Shown here: piece after piece, positions 36,322-45,523 of the stretch
Numbering within the stretch: position 1 is the stretch's first letter
Layout of the letters: each line of letters starts with the position of its first letter
NCBI GenBank assembly: GCA_019120275.1
Contig: DWVL01000078.1
Coordinates: 1 to 64,000 of the forward strand
Source: Candidatus Mediterraneibacter excrementavium
Lineage (GTDB): Bacteria > Bacillota > Clostridia > Lachnospirales > Lachnospiraceae
Reading direction: 5' to 3'
Length of the DNA stretch: 64,000 bases
Position numbers and translations under genes: made by a program
Notes under the pieces: model-generated
Databases searched by the model: none
What the model was told of the DNA's origin: nothing
Seen by the model: only the letters and a program-made list of their open reading frames with translations

Positions 36322-37743
36322 TTAGAACCGGAAGTCCCTCCGGTTGTCCTGTTCGATCAGTCGCAGGTTTTCAAGTACGATATTGCGCGCCTTTTCGTTT
36401 GGCACGTTAAGTACTTCTTTTGCGATCAGTTTATCGCCGATCGCCTTTGTCTCCGGCGATGCGTAATCCATCAGGTATTCTTTCAGCGTCATCAGTGCGT
36501 TCGGGTGGCAGCAGTTCTGGATCTGCCCGCTCTTGCACAGGGACATGAACCGGTCGCCGGTGCGTCCTTCGCGGTAGCATGCGGTGCAGAAGCTTGGGAT
36601 ATAGTCCATCTCCATGAGCCAGCGCACGACCTCGTCCAGGGTGCGGCTGTCGCTGACGTCGAACTGCTCGGATTTCTCGTCTTCCGGCTCCGGCTCGCAG
36701 TAGCCGCCCACGCTGGTGCGGGACCCGCCGCTGATCTGGGAGATCCCGAGATGCAGGACGCGCTCCCGGGTCTTCTGGTTCTCCCGGGTGGAGATGATCA
36801 TGCCGGTGTACGGTACGGCGATGCGGATGCAGGCCACGATCTTGGCGAATGTATCGTCATCGATGCCGTTGTCGAAGTCGTCCGGGTTGATGTCGTCCGC
36901 GTGTTTGAGCCGCGGCACGCTGATGGTGTGGGGACCTACGCCGAAGGCTGCCTCCAGATGCTCCGCATGCATGAGCAGGCCGGCGAATTCATAGCGGTAT
37001 TTATCCAGGCCGAAGAGCACGCCTAGTCCCACGTCGTCGATGCCGCCTTCCATGGCCCGGTCCATGGCCTCGGTGTGGTAGTTGTAGTCGTGCTTCGGGC
37101 CGGTCGGGTGGAGCTCCAGATAACTCTCTTTGTGGTAGGTTTCCTGGAAAAGGATGTAGGTGCCGATGCCGGCTTCCTTCAGCAGGCGGTAATTGTCAAC
37201 GGTCGTTGCCGCGATATTGATGTTGACACGGCGGATGGCGCCGTTTTTATGTTTGATGCTGTAGATCGTCTCGATGGATTTCAGATAATAGTCCATTGTA
37301 TTTCTGACCGGATCTTCGCCGGCCTCCAGAGCGAGGCGCTTGTGTCCCATATCCTGCAGGGCGATGACTTCCCGCCGGATGTCTTCCTGGGAGAGCTGCT
37401 TCCTCGGGATGTGCCTGTTCTTCGCGTGGTACGGGCAGTAGGTGCACCCGTTGATACAGTAGTTGGACAGGTAGAGCGGCGCGAACATGACGATCCGGTT
37501 GCCGTAGAAGTCTTTCTTGATCTGTTCCGCCAGTTTATAAATCTCCTGGTTCTTTTCCTCGATGGGACAGGCCAGCAGGATGGAAGCCTCCCGGTGGGAG
37601 AGTCCTTTGCGCTTCTTCGCTTTCTCGATGATGGCATCGATCAGTTCGATATTTTCTTTGTTTTCGTCTGCGTAGGCGAGCGTCTCCAGAATCTCTTCGT
37701 GATTGATGAAATCATCTGCGCATTTTGAATTTACGTCGTACAT
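36322..37743 (-). CDS. hydG: [FeFe]-hydrogenase maturase HydG (radical SAM)
   Basis: APLYLSNYCINGCTYCPYHAKNRHIPRKQLSQEDI; ISQISGGSRTSVGGYCEPE; C-terminal CTACYREGRTGDRFMSLCKSGQIQNCCHPNAL. Confidence 0.96.
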   Translation of the reverse strand: MYDVNSKCADDFINHEEILETLAYADENKENIELIDAIIEKAKKRKGLSHREASILLACPIEEKNQEIYKLAEQIKKDFYGNRIVMFAPLYLSNYCINGCTYCPYHAKNRHIPRKQLSQEDIRREVIALQDMGHKRLALEAGEDPVRNTMDYYLKSIETIYSIKHKNGAIRRVNINIAATTVDNYRLLKEAGIGTYILFQETYHKESYLELHPTGPKHDYNYHTEAMDRAMEGGIDDVGLGVLFGLDKYRYEFAGLLMHAEHLEAAFGVGPHTISVPRLKHADDINPDDFDNGIDDDTFAKIVACIRIAVPYTGMIISTRENQKTRERVLHLGISQISGGSRTSVGGYCEPEPEDEKSEQFDVSDSRTLDEVVRWLMEMDYIPSFCTACYREGRTGDRFMSLCKSGQIQNCCHPNALMTLKEYLMDYASPETKAIGDKLIAKEVLNVPNEKARNIVLENLRLIEQDNRRDFRF

Positions 37744-37773
37744 ATATAATCCTCCTTTATCTTAATTTGAAAT

Positions 37774-38841
37774 TTATATGTTCAATGAGTCGCCGCGGCT
37801 GACGGCGATGCGGTATCCGATCTTTTCCATCTGTGCTTTCAGCCGGTCCAGGCTTTCTGCGGCCTCGGCGCCGGTGCACAGTTTATTGTCGTAGAGCAGA
37901 TATTTCTCCCGCACGCCGGGCGGGGACAGGTTCGGCATGATAACGTTGGCGCCGGCCAGGATGCCCTGCTCCCTTCCGTCCGCTGCGATGGTCCCCAGGG
38001 CGGTCGTCGCGGGAAGGAGCACCCGGGGCAGGAGAAGCCGGATGAGGCCCAGCATGTATACGGTCAGTTCCACCGTCCCGCCGGGCGCGTCTGCGAACGG
38101 CGTGTCGTGGTGCGGGACAAAGGGGCCGATCCCTACCATCTGGGGGTTCAGTTTCCGGAGAAACAGCATGTCGTCCGCCAGGTTTTCCGGGGTCTGGTAC
38201 GGGGAGCCGACCATGAAGCCGGTGCCCACCTGATACCCAAGTTCCTTCAGAACCCACAGACAGTGCTTCCTGCGGGCGGCGGATAACTGCGGGGGATGCA
38301 GCCGGCCGTAATGCTCCGCATCATAGGTTTCGTGGCGGAGCAGATACCGGTCTGCGCCGGCTTCATAGAGCCGTCGGTAGCTTTCGCGGGGGCGCTCGCC
38401 GACAGAAAGGGTGATGGCGCAGTCGGGGAACTGATGCCGGATCTCAGAGACGATCTCACAGAGCCGGTCATCTGTGAAATACCCGTCCTCTCCGCCCTGC
38501 AGGACGAAGGTACGGAAACCCAGTCCGTATCCAAGATGGCAGCAGGCCAGGATGTCCTCTTTCGACAGCCGGTAGCGCTGCGCGTTGGCGTTGCTCTTGC
38601 GGATGCCGCAGTAGTAGCAGTCATTTTTACAGTAGTTTGTAAATTCGATCAGCCCGCGGATGTAGATATCGTGTCCGTAATGGAGATGGCGGACGTTCCG
38701 CGCCAGTTCAAAAAGATGTTCCGCAGCGCCCGGTGTGCGCTCCCGGATGACGGTGATCCACTCGTCCCGCTTCAGCGTACGGGTCAGACAGAGCCGGTCG
38801 ATCAGGGATATAACGTGCTGTTCTCTTTCACCTGGAGTCAT
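37774..38841 (-). CDS. hydE: [FeFe]-hydrogenase maturase HydE (radical SAM)
   Basis: RGLIEFTNYCKNDCYYCGIRKSNANAQRYRLSKEDIL; TGFMVGSPYQTPENLADDMLFL; GIGPFVPHHDTPF. Confidence 0.95.
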   Translation of the reverse strand: MTPGEREQHVISLIDRLCLTRTLKRDEWITVIRERTPGAAEHLFELARNVRHLHYGHDIYIRGLIEFTNYCKNDCYYCGIRKSNANAQRYRLSKEDILACCHLGYGLGFRTFVLQGGEDGYFTDDRLCEIVSEIRHQFPDCAITLSVGERPRESYRRLYEAGADRYLLRHETYDAEHYGRLHPPQLSAARRKHCLWVLKELGYQVGTGFMVGSPYQTPENLADDMLFLRKLNPQMVGIGPFVPHHDTPFADAPGGTVELTVYMLGLIRLLLPRVLLPATTALGTIAADGREQGILAGANVIMPNLSPPGVREKYLLYDNKLCTGAEAAESLDRLKAQMEKIGYRIAVSRGDSLNI

Positions 38842-38851
38842 GCGTCTGCCC

Positions 38852-39100
38852 TCATCTGTTTTTCCCGTAGATAGTCTTCGTGCTCACGCCGGGCAGCATC
38901 CCCAGTTTGCCGGACAGAGCGCTGATGACGTTATTCGGGGCATCCATCGCCACGCTGATGACATGGATGCCTTTCTCCCGGTAGGGAATCCCCATCCTGC
39001 CGATCACGTATTCCCCGTATTCGCTCAGCAGATGGTTCAGTTCATCGACCGATTCCCGGGATTCGAGAATGATGCCGATGAGCGCGATCCTTGTATCCAT
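38852..39100 (-). CDS. TM1266-family iron-only hydrogenase system putative regulator
   Basis: MDTRIALIGIILESRESVDELNHLLSEYGEYVIGRMGIPYREKGIHVISVAMDAPNNVISALSGKLGMLPGVSTKTIYGK. Confidence 0.92.
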   Translation of the reverse strand: MDTRIALIGIILESRESVDELNHLLSEYGEYVIGRMGIPYREKGIHVISVAMDAPNNVISALSGKLGMLPGVSTKTIYGKNR

Positions 39101-39162
39101 AGAAAGCCTCCTTTATGCCGGATATGAGTCGTTTTCTGTCTGCTGCCGCATAAGAGATCAGG

Positions 39163-39300
39163 CAAAAAAGAAAAGCGCACAAAGGCGCTTCTGATATACG
39201 GAAACAGACGTCCGCAGCGGATGCGGAAATCTCCGTTCTCTCAGTATCATGCGCCTTTTTGCTCAGGTCTTTTGTGCGGCCTTTGCAGTCAGAACGTTTG
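39163..39300 (-). promoter_or_regulatory. Attenuator/riboswitch-like 5' leader of the TM1266-hydE-hydG operon
   Basis: Minus-strand terminator hairpin aagcgc-ctttgt-gcgctt + T-rich run (39163-39190); upstream aaaaaggcgc (39251-39260) can pair with its 5' arm gcgccttt (39181-39188); further pairings 39198-39202/39232-39236, 39212-39216/39222-39226, 39234-39239/39291-39296. Confidence 0.55.
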
Positions 39301-39308
39301 TCTTGATT

Positions 39309-39337
39309 ATTGTATCACGGCGGGAGATAATAGACAA
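39309..39337 (-). promoter_or_regulatory. Putative sigma-A promoter for the hyd leader
   Basis: Minus strand TTGTCT (39332-39337), 17-bp spacer, TACAAT (39309-39314). Confidence 0.6.
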
Positions 39338-39460
39338 GAGAGAAACCGGCGGCAGGGAGATGACCGTTCACGGTTCCTGCCGCACGGTTCACGGACAGGA
39401 AAAACAGATGAAAGTCAGAGAACGTATATTATTAATAATCAATTGACAGGGAGGCGCAGC

Positions 39461-41425
39461 ATGGGCAGAGCATATTGGATCTGGTATCCGGCGGATTTTG
39501 AACTTTACTACGCGATGAAGCAGAATTTCAGCCGTGTAGAGAGAGGAATGGGATGGCCTGCTTTCTGGAAGAGCGAAGGCTTCCGGAACAGGGTCGTATT
39601 CCGGAGGACCTATTTGCTGGAAAAGGAGACCACATTTACCGTGTATTCCAGGGCTGTGGGGTATGTGCTGGCGGGGGAGGCGAAATATCCGTTTGGCAGC
39701 AGGATCACCTGCGGGCCGGGCGAGATCCGCATCTCTGTGCATGTGGGCCGGATCGACGCCTTCCCGAGCGTATATATCGAGGGCGATGTGATCTGTTCGG
39801 ACGGCGGCTGGATGGCTGAGGACTATGACAACCCGCCGGTCCCGGCAGGATGCAGCCGGTATTTCACGGAGAAAGACCAGGATCCGGAAGTGTGGGAATA
39901 CAGTGAAAAGATCTATGAACCGGTCAGCGTGGAAGCGGTGGCCGGCGGCGTGCTGTACGAGTTTGAGACGGAGCTGACGGCGGCGCTGGAGCTGCGGCCG
40001 GCGGATGCGGCGGACTGTGCGGGGCATACAGACTGCGGCACAGAGACGGATCTGGCAGACCTGCGTGTGTACTGCGGGGAATCCAGGGAGGAAGCGCTGG
40101 ACACAACGTATTGTTATTACAGCTGGCAGCCGGACGGGGAGACTGGACGGTGCCCCAGGTGCGCGGTGAGGTTTGCGTACATTCCGGGGATCCGCCCGGA
40201 GCAGATCCGCGTCCGTGCGGTCCACCAGTATGTGGATATCCCGGTGCGGGCGTCTTTTTCCTGTGACGACGAACTGCTCAACCGGATCTGGAGTGTGGCG
40301 GAGCATACGTTTATGCTCTGCAGCGGCGTGTTTTTTATCGACGGGATCAAAAGGGACAAATGGATCTGGGGCGGCGACGCCTATCAGAGCCTTTTTGTAA
40401 ACCAGTACCTGACGGCGGATGAGGACATTGAACGCCGGACCATGCTGGCGCTGCGCGGAAATGAGCGGATGACCACGCATATCAATACGATCATTGATTA
40501 CACGCTCTACTGGATCCTCAGCGTGCGGGCGCATTACGAGGCGTACGGGGACGCTGATTTCGTGCGCCAGGTATGGGACAAAATGACCGCGCTCATGCAG
40601 TTCTGCGGGGAGCAGACGGATGAAAATGGGTTTTTTACAGGAAGAGAGGGCGACTGGGTCTACATCGACTGGGCGGATCTCGACAAGACCGGGGCCCTGT
40701 GTGCGGAGCAGATGCTCTATGCCCGGTGCCTGGATACGATGGCGGAGCTGAGCGGCATCTGCGGACATCCGGAGCTTGCGGGAGAGTACCGCAGACAGTA
40801 TGGGGAATTCTGCAAAAGGATCAACGCATACTTCTGGGATGCGCAGAAACATGCCTATATCGATTCCTTTGAATCCGGAAAGCGGCACGTGACCCGGCAC
40901 GCGAATATATTTGCTGTGCTTTTCGGCATTGCGGATGAAGAGAAGCAGAAGGAGATCGTGGAGCACGTATTCCTGAACGACAAGATAGCGGCGATCACAA
41001 CGCCCTACTTTAAGTTCTATGAGCTGGAGGCCATGTGCCGGCTCGGGTATCTGAAGGAAGTGCTGGACGTGATCCGGGATTACTGGGGCGGCATGATCCG
41101 CCGCGGCGCGGTTACGGTCTGGGAGGAATATGACCCGGATATACCGGAGGAAGAACAGTACGACATGTACGGCGACCGGTTCGGAAAGAGCCTCTGCCAT
41201 GCCTGGGGCGCAAGTCCGATCTATCTGCTGGCGCGGTACTTTGTGGGACTGAAGGTCACAGACGCCGGGAGAGGCGAATATGAGCTTGACCCGCATCTGG
41301 AATATTTTGAGAAAGCGGATGTCGTGCTGCCGGTAGGGAAGCAGCAGCTCCATGTACACTGGGACGGGGAAAAGCTGGAGACAGAACTGACCGGATGCGG
41401 CAGCGCGGGATCAGACGCAGTATAA
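39461..41425 (+). CDS. GH78 alpha-L-rhamnosidase-like, cytoplasmic
   Basis: SGVFFIDGIKRDKWIWGGDAYQSLFVNQYL catalytic region, (alpha/alpha)6 domain; ATG 39461 after cagggaggcgcagc. The ORF-track start at 39221 reads through the hyd leader/promoter region. Confidence 0.85.
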   Translation: MGRAYWIWYPADFELYYAMKQNFSRVERGMGWPAFWKSEGFRNRVVFRRTYLLEKETTFTVYSRAVGYVLAGEAKYPFGSRITCGPGEIRISVHVGRIDAFPSVYIEGDVICSDGGWMAEDYDNPPVPAGCSRYFTEKDQDPEVWEYSEKIYEPVSVEAVAGGVLYEFETELTAALELRPADAADCAGHTDCGTETDLADLRVYCGESREEALDTTYCYYSWQPDGETGRCPRCAVRFAYIPGIRPEQIRVRAVHQYVDIPVRASFSCDDELLNRIWSVAEHTFMLCSGVFFIDGIKRDKWIWGGDAYQSLFVNQYLTADEDIERRTMLALRGNERMTTHINTIIDYTLYWILSVRAHYEAYGDADFVRQVWDKMTALMQFCGEQTDENGFFTGREGDWVYIDWADLDKTGALCAEQMLYARCLDTMAELSGICGHPELAGEYRRQYGEFCKRINAYFWDAQKHAYIDSFESGKRHVTRHANIFAVLFGIADEEKQKEIVEHVFLNDKIAAITTPYFKFYELEAMCRLGYLKEVLDVIRDYWGGMIRRGAVTVWEEYDPDIPEEEQYDMYGDRFGKSLCHAWGASPIYLLARYFVGLKVTDAGRGEYELDPHLEYFEKADVVLPVGKQQLHVHWDGEKLETELTGCGSAGSDAV

Positions 41426-41456
41426 AAAGGATAATTAAGCGAAGGGAGATGTGGAT

Positions 41457-43064
41457 ATGGCAGCAGTTTGTATACTCGATGAATTTGAAGTGCATAAAAA
41501 TGAGAAGTTTTTAAAGATCGCAGAGGAGCTGAAACCGGAACTTCACGAGACCGTTATCCGTCCGGAAAAACTCCTGCAGTTCAAGCGGCATCTGAAAGTG
41601 GAGAGAAAGCCGGACATGCATGAAACGGTCGTCAGGGAAGAGGCTTATGAGGAACTGGCCAAAAAGCAGTTTAAGAAAGACGACCAGATCGTGCTTGATT
41701 TCGGAAATCATCAGGTGGGTTATGTGACGATGAAGCTGTCCGCGGCGGGAAGCCATCAGGACGCGCCGGCCTATATTTATCTGAAATTTGCGGAGCGGCC
41801 GGAGGAGCTGGAAGCGGATCCCGCGCAGTATGACGGATGGATCAGCAAGGGGTGGCTCCAGGAGGAATATATCCATGTGGACACGCTGCCGGCTGAAGTG
41901 AAGCTGCCGCGGCGCTATGCGTTCCGGTATATGGAGCTGAAAGTGATCGACGTGTCCATGAAGTTTTCCCTTGTGGTCGATGACGTGAGCGTGCGTGCGG
42001 TTTCGGCGGTCAGGGAAGAGGACGTGCCGCCCCTTGAGATCGGGGATCCCCTGCTTGAGAAGATCGACCGGGTGGCCATCCATACCCTCCAGAACTGTAT
42101 GCAGGATGTGTTCGAGGACGGGCCGAAGCGGGACCGCAGGCTCTGGCTCGGCGATCTGCGCCTCCAGGCAAGGGCAAATTACCAGACCTTTAAGAATTAT
42201 GATCTGGTGAAGCGATGCCTCTATCTGTTCGGCGGCATGACATTTAACGAGGGCAAGGTCTCCGCCTGCCTGTTTACAGAGCCGCAGCTGGATCCGGACG
42301 ATACGTATCTCTTTGACTATGCGCTGCTGTACAGCTCGGCGCTGCTTGATTATTATGAGGAGACATACGATGAAGAAGCGCTGAAGGATCTTTATCCCGT
42401 TGCGATCCGTCAGATCGAGATCGGCCTCGGGTATCTGACAGAAGACGGTGTGATCCCGGACCACAGTAATGAATTCTGGTGCTTTGCGGACTGGGGAGAA
42501 GGCCTGAACACGCAGGCGGCGTCCCTTGCGATCCTGATCTATTCGCTGCGGTACTGCATCAACCTTGCGAAGCATATGAAGGATGCGGAGTGTGTGCAGA
42601 GGATGAGTGTCTGGGAAGAGAAGCTTAAGAAGAGCGCGGTGGACCATTACTGGGATGAGGAACAGCAGCTTTTTGTCAGCGGCGAAGAGCGGCAGGTGTC
42701 CTGGGCGACCCAGATCTGGATGATCCTGGCCAGGGTGTTCCCGAAGGAGAAGAACCGGGAGCTGATCCTCCATACGATCGACGTGAACCCGCGCATCCAG
42801 ATGGTGACGCCTTATATGTACCACCATTACATCGACGCCCTGATCCGTTCCGGAGAGAAGGAGCGGGCCATCGATGAGATCAAGAAATACTGGGGCGAGA
42901 TGGTTCACGACGGGGCGGATACGTTCTGGGAAGTATACAACCCTTACAATAAATACGAATCGCCGTATGGGTCGCTGATGGTGAACAGCTTCTGCCATGC
43001 GTGGAGCTGTACGCCGACCTATTTCCTGAGGAAATTCTATACGGGCGGCAGAGAAGAAGAGTAG
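41457..43064 (+). CDS. GH78-related alpha-L-rhamnosidase-like protein, cytoplasmic
   Basis: DVFEDGPKRDRRLWLGDLRLQARANYQTF and WGEMVHDGADTFWEVYNP; GH78-like catalytic domain. Confidence 0.82.
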   Translation: MAAVCILDEFEVHKNEKFLKIAEELKPELHETVIRPEKLLQFKRHLKVERKPDMHETVVREEAYEELAKKQFKKDDQIVLDFGNHQVGYVTMKLSAAGSHQDAPAYIYLKFAERPEELEADPAQYDGWISKGWLQEEYIHVDTLPAEVKLPRRYAFRYMELKVIDVSMKFSLVVDDVSVRAVSAVREEDVPPLEIGDPLLEKIDRVAIHTLQNCMQDVFEDGPKRDRRLWLGDLRLQARANYQTFKNYDLVKRCLYLFGGMTFNEGKVSACLFTEPQLDPDDTYLFDYALLYSSALLDYYEETYDEEALKDLYPVAIRQIEIGLGYLTEDGVIPDHSNEFWCFADWGEGLNTQAASLAILIYSLRYCINLAKHMKDAECVQRMSVWEEKLKKSAVDHYWDEEQQLFVSGEERQVSWATQIWMILARVFPKEKNRELILHTIDVNPRIQMVTPYMYHHYIDALIRSGEKERAIDEIKKYWGEMVHDGADTFWEVYNPYNKYESPYGSLMVNSFCHAWSCTPTYFLRKFYTGGREEE

Positions 43065-43067
43065 GAT

Positions 43068-43104
43068 CAAACGGTGCGGTTCACGCGGTGAATCGCACCG
43101 TTTG
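43068..43104 (+). terminator. Hairpin downstream of the GH78 pair
   Basis: caaacggtgcg / cgcaccgtttg, inner gttcac/gtgaat. Confidence 0.6.
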
Positions 43105-43200
43105 CGCCTGCTGCGGAAACGGGCATTGTGGAATGTGCTATAATCCTCAGCAATCAGAAAACGTATTTTGGTAAAAATGAATATTGAGGAGGAATGAACA

Positions 43201-44658
43201 ATGGAAAAGAAACAGGCATTCAATCCGTATCTTCCGAGTTATGAGTATGTGCCGGACGGCGAGCCCCATGTGGTGGACGGGCGCGTGTATATCTACGGAT
43301 CCCATGATCTGTTCAACGGTCTGAATTTCTGTCTTGGCGACTACGTGTGCTGGTCCGCGCCGGTGGATGATCTCGGGAACTGGAGATATGAGGGCTGCAT
43401 TTTCAGGAGAGAGCAGGACCCGGCAGCTCCGAAGATCCGTCTGACCAACGGACTGGCAGCGCCGGATATGGTAAAAGGTGACGATGGGCGGTATTATCTG
43501 TATTATTTCATGGGCGGAACAAAGATGATCTCTGTAGCCGTGTGCGATGAACCGGCCGGAAAGTACGAATTCTACGGCTATGTGAAGTATCCGGACCAGA
43601 CGCCCATCGGCAAGAAGGATGAGCCGTTCCAGTTTGATCCGGGCATTTTCAGGGACGATGACGGAAGGCTCTACCTGTATACCGGATTCGCGCTCGCGAG
43701 CAATCCGATCCTTCTCGACGGGTCCAAGCCGACGGAGCACGGGGCGATGTGCTTTGAGATCGACACGACGGATATGCTGACGGTAAAGAGCGGACCGGAG
43801 TACATCGGTATTGCCGGGGAGAAAGAATCCATCGGTACACCGTATGAGGGGCATCCGTTCCTGGAGGCCAGCTCCATGCGCAAATTCGGGGATACCTATT
43901 ACTTTATTTACAGCTCTCTGAACAGCCATGAACTTTGCTATGCGACCAGCGATAACCCGACCCATGGATTCGAGTATGGCGGCATCCTGGTGAGCATCGG
44001 GGATATCGGACTTCCGGGAGTCACAGATGTGAAACATGCGAAGAATTATACAGGCAATACCCATGGCAGCCTGATCGAGATCAACGGAAAATATTATATC
44101 TTCTATCACAGGCACACGAACCGGAAGCAGTCCTCCAGGCAGGCGTGCGCGGAGCAGATCCGGTTTGAGGACGGAAAGTTTTACCAGGCGGAAGTGACCT
44201 CCTGCGGACTGAACGGCGGGCCGCTCAAAGGCCACGGCAAATATCCGGCTTATATTGCATGCAATCTGTACGGACGCGATGGCACGATGTTCTACAGCAT
44301 GATCAAGCACCGGAAGAAAGGCTACCCGTACATTACCCAGGACGGCGGCGATCGGGAAGAAGGGCCGGATCAGTACATTGCCAACATGTGCGACGGCGCG
44401 GTTGCCGGATTCAAGTATTTCGACCTGGCGGATACAACCGATATCCGCATCAATATCAGGGGAAATGCAAACGGGACCGTTGTGGTGAAGGACGGAGACG
44501 GGCCGGAAGCGCAGGTGCTTTCAGAGATCCAGGTCGCAGGCGCGGGCAGCGGTAAAGGATTTGCCGGAAAACTTGCGAATACGAAGGATAACCAGGCGTT
44601 ATTCTTCAGCTTCAAAGGAAAGGGATCATTCCAGTTCGTATCCTTTGACCTGAAATAA
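43201..44658 (+). CDS. GH43-family glycosidase (arabinofuranosidase/xylosidase type) with C-terminal CBM6-like domain, copy 1
   Basis: NPYLPSYEYVPDGEPHVVDGRVYIYGSHD; FQFDPGIFRDDDGRLYLYTGF; HPFLEASSMRKF. Confidence 0.92.
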   Translation: MEKKQAFNPYLPSYEYVPDGEPHVVDGRVYIYGSHDLFNGLNFCLGDYVCWSAPVDDLGNWRYEGCIFRREQDPAAPKIRLTNGLAAPDMVKGDDGRYYLYYFMGGTKMISVAVCDEPAGKYEFYGYVKYPDQTPIGKKDEPFQFDPGIFRDDDGRLYLYTGFALASNPILLDGSKPTEHGAMCFEIDTTDMLTVKSGPEYIGIAGEKESIGTPYEGHPFLEASSMRKFGDTYYFIYSSLNSHELCYATSDNPTHGFEYGGILVSIGDIGLPGVTDVKHAKNYTGNTHGSLIEINGKYYIFYHRHTNRKQSSRQACAEQIRFEDGKFYQAEVTSCGLNGGPLKGHGKYPAYIACNLYGRDGTMFYSMIKHRKKGYPYITQDGGDREEGPDQYIANMCDGAVAGFKYFDLADTTDIRINIRGNANGTVVVKDGDGPEAQVLSEIQVAGAGSGKGFAGKLANTKDNQALFFSFKGKGSFQFVSFDLK

Positions 44659-44679
44659 AGAAACAGAATATGATTACGG

Positions 44680-44745
44680 GCCAACCGGATTGAACATCAG
44701 TGCAGCGGCAGACAGACGGCGCACGGAAAATCCGGTTGGCTTTTG
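44680..44745 (+). terminator. Rho-independent terminator
   Basis: gccaaccggatt (44680-44691) / aatccggttggc (44729-44740) + tttt. Confidence 0.75.
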
Positions 44746-44809
44746 TCGCATATTCGGGTATAATATTTCTCAGAAGTGAATCGGACAGATCAGGAAGTGA
44801 GAGGACATT

Positions 44810-45523
44810 ATGGTACGGATAGCGATCGTGGAAGACAGCGCGAAATACGCGGAGAAGCTGCGGTCTTATCTTGAGCGCTTCGGGGAGGAGCGGAAAGAGA
44901 AGATCGAAATAACCGAGTTTTCGGACGGGGAGGATATCGTGACCAATTATAAGGGAAATTACGATATCATCCTCATGGATATCAAGATGACGTTCATGGA
45001 CGGCATGAAGGCGGCGGAGAAGATCCGTGAGATGGACAGGGCCGTGGTCATCATCTTCATCACCAATATGCCCCAGTACGCCATGCAGGGTTACGCGGTG
45101 GAGGCACTTGACTATGTGCTCAAACCCATTTCCTACTTCGCCCTGAGCCAGCGGCTGGACCGGGCGCTGGAGCGGATGGAGCAGAGGAAGAAGAAAAAAT
45201 ATCTGACGATTTCGGTCAAGGGCGGCATGCGCAGAGTCGATCTGGACAAAGTGCGTTATTTTGAGGTGTTCGACCACCGGCTTTTTATCCATATGACAGA
45301 TGAGGACATCGAGACAAAAGGCTCGATCAGAGAAGTGGAGGGCGCGATCGGAACAGACCAGTTCTTCCGCTGTAATAAATGTTATCTGATCAATCTGGAA
45401 TATGTGGACAGCGTGCAGAACAATGATATCTTCATCGGCGGCGATGTGGTGAGGGTGAGCCGAGCCAAGAAAAAAGAGTTCATGGATATGCTCAATAACT
45501 ATATGAATGAGGTGAGCAAATGA
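44810..45523 (+). CDS. LytTR-family response regulator
   Basis: REC domain (IAIVEDSAKYAEKL, IILMDIKM, YVLKPISYFAL) + LytTR domain (RYFEVFDHRLFIH, FFRCNKCYLINLEYV). Confidence 0.93.
   Translation: MVRIAIVEDSAKYAEKLRSYLERFGEERKEKIEITEFSDGEDIVTNYKGNYDIILMDIKMTFMDGMKAAEKIREMDRAVVIIFITNMPQYAMQGYAVEALDYVLKPISYFALSQRLDRALERMEQRKKKKYLTISVKGGMRRVDLDKVRYFEVFDHRLFIHMTDEDIETKGSIREVEGAIGTDQFFRCNKCYLINLEYVDSVQNNDIFIGGDVVRVSRAKKKEFMDMLNNYMNEVSK

Noticed and set aside
39221-39460. N-terminal extension of GH78 in the ORF track
   Set aside because: Overlaps the hyd promoter/leader; SD-preceded ATG at 39461 begins the family-like sequence.
39389-41359. 656-aa minus-strand ORF opposite the GH78 gene
   Set aside because: Antisense shadow ORF; the + strand has clear GH78 motifs and an SD.
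41511-43223. 570-aa minus-strand ORF opposite the second GH78-like gene
   Set aside because: Antisense shadow ORF caused by codon bias; no family motifs.
43147-44310. 387-aa minus-strand ORF opposite GH43 copy 1
   Set aside because: Antisense shadow; the same artefact appears opposite GH43 copy 2 because the genes are paralogous.
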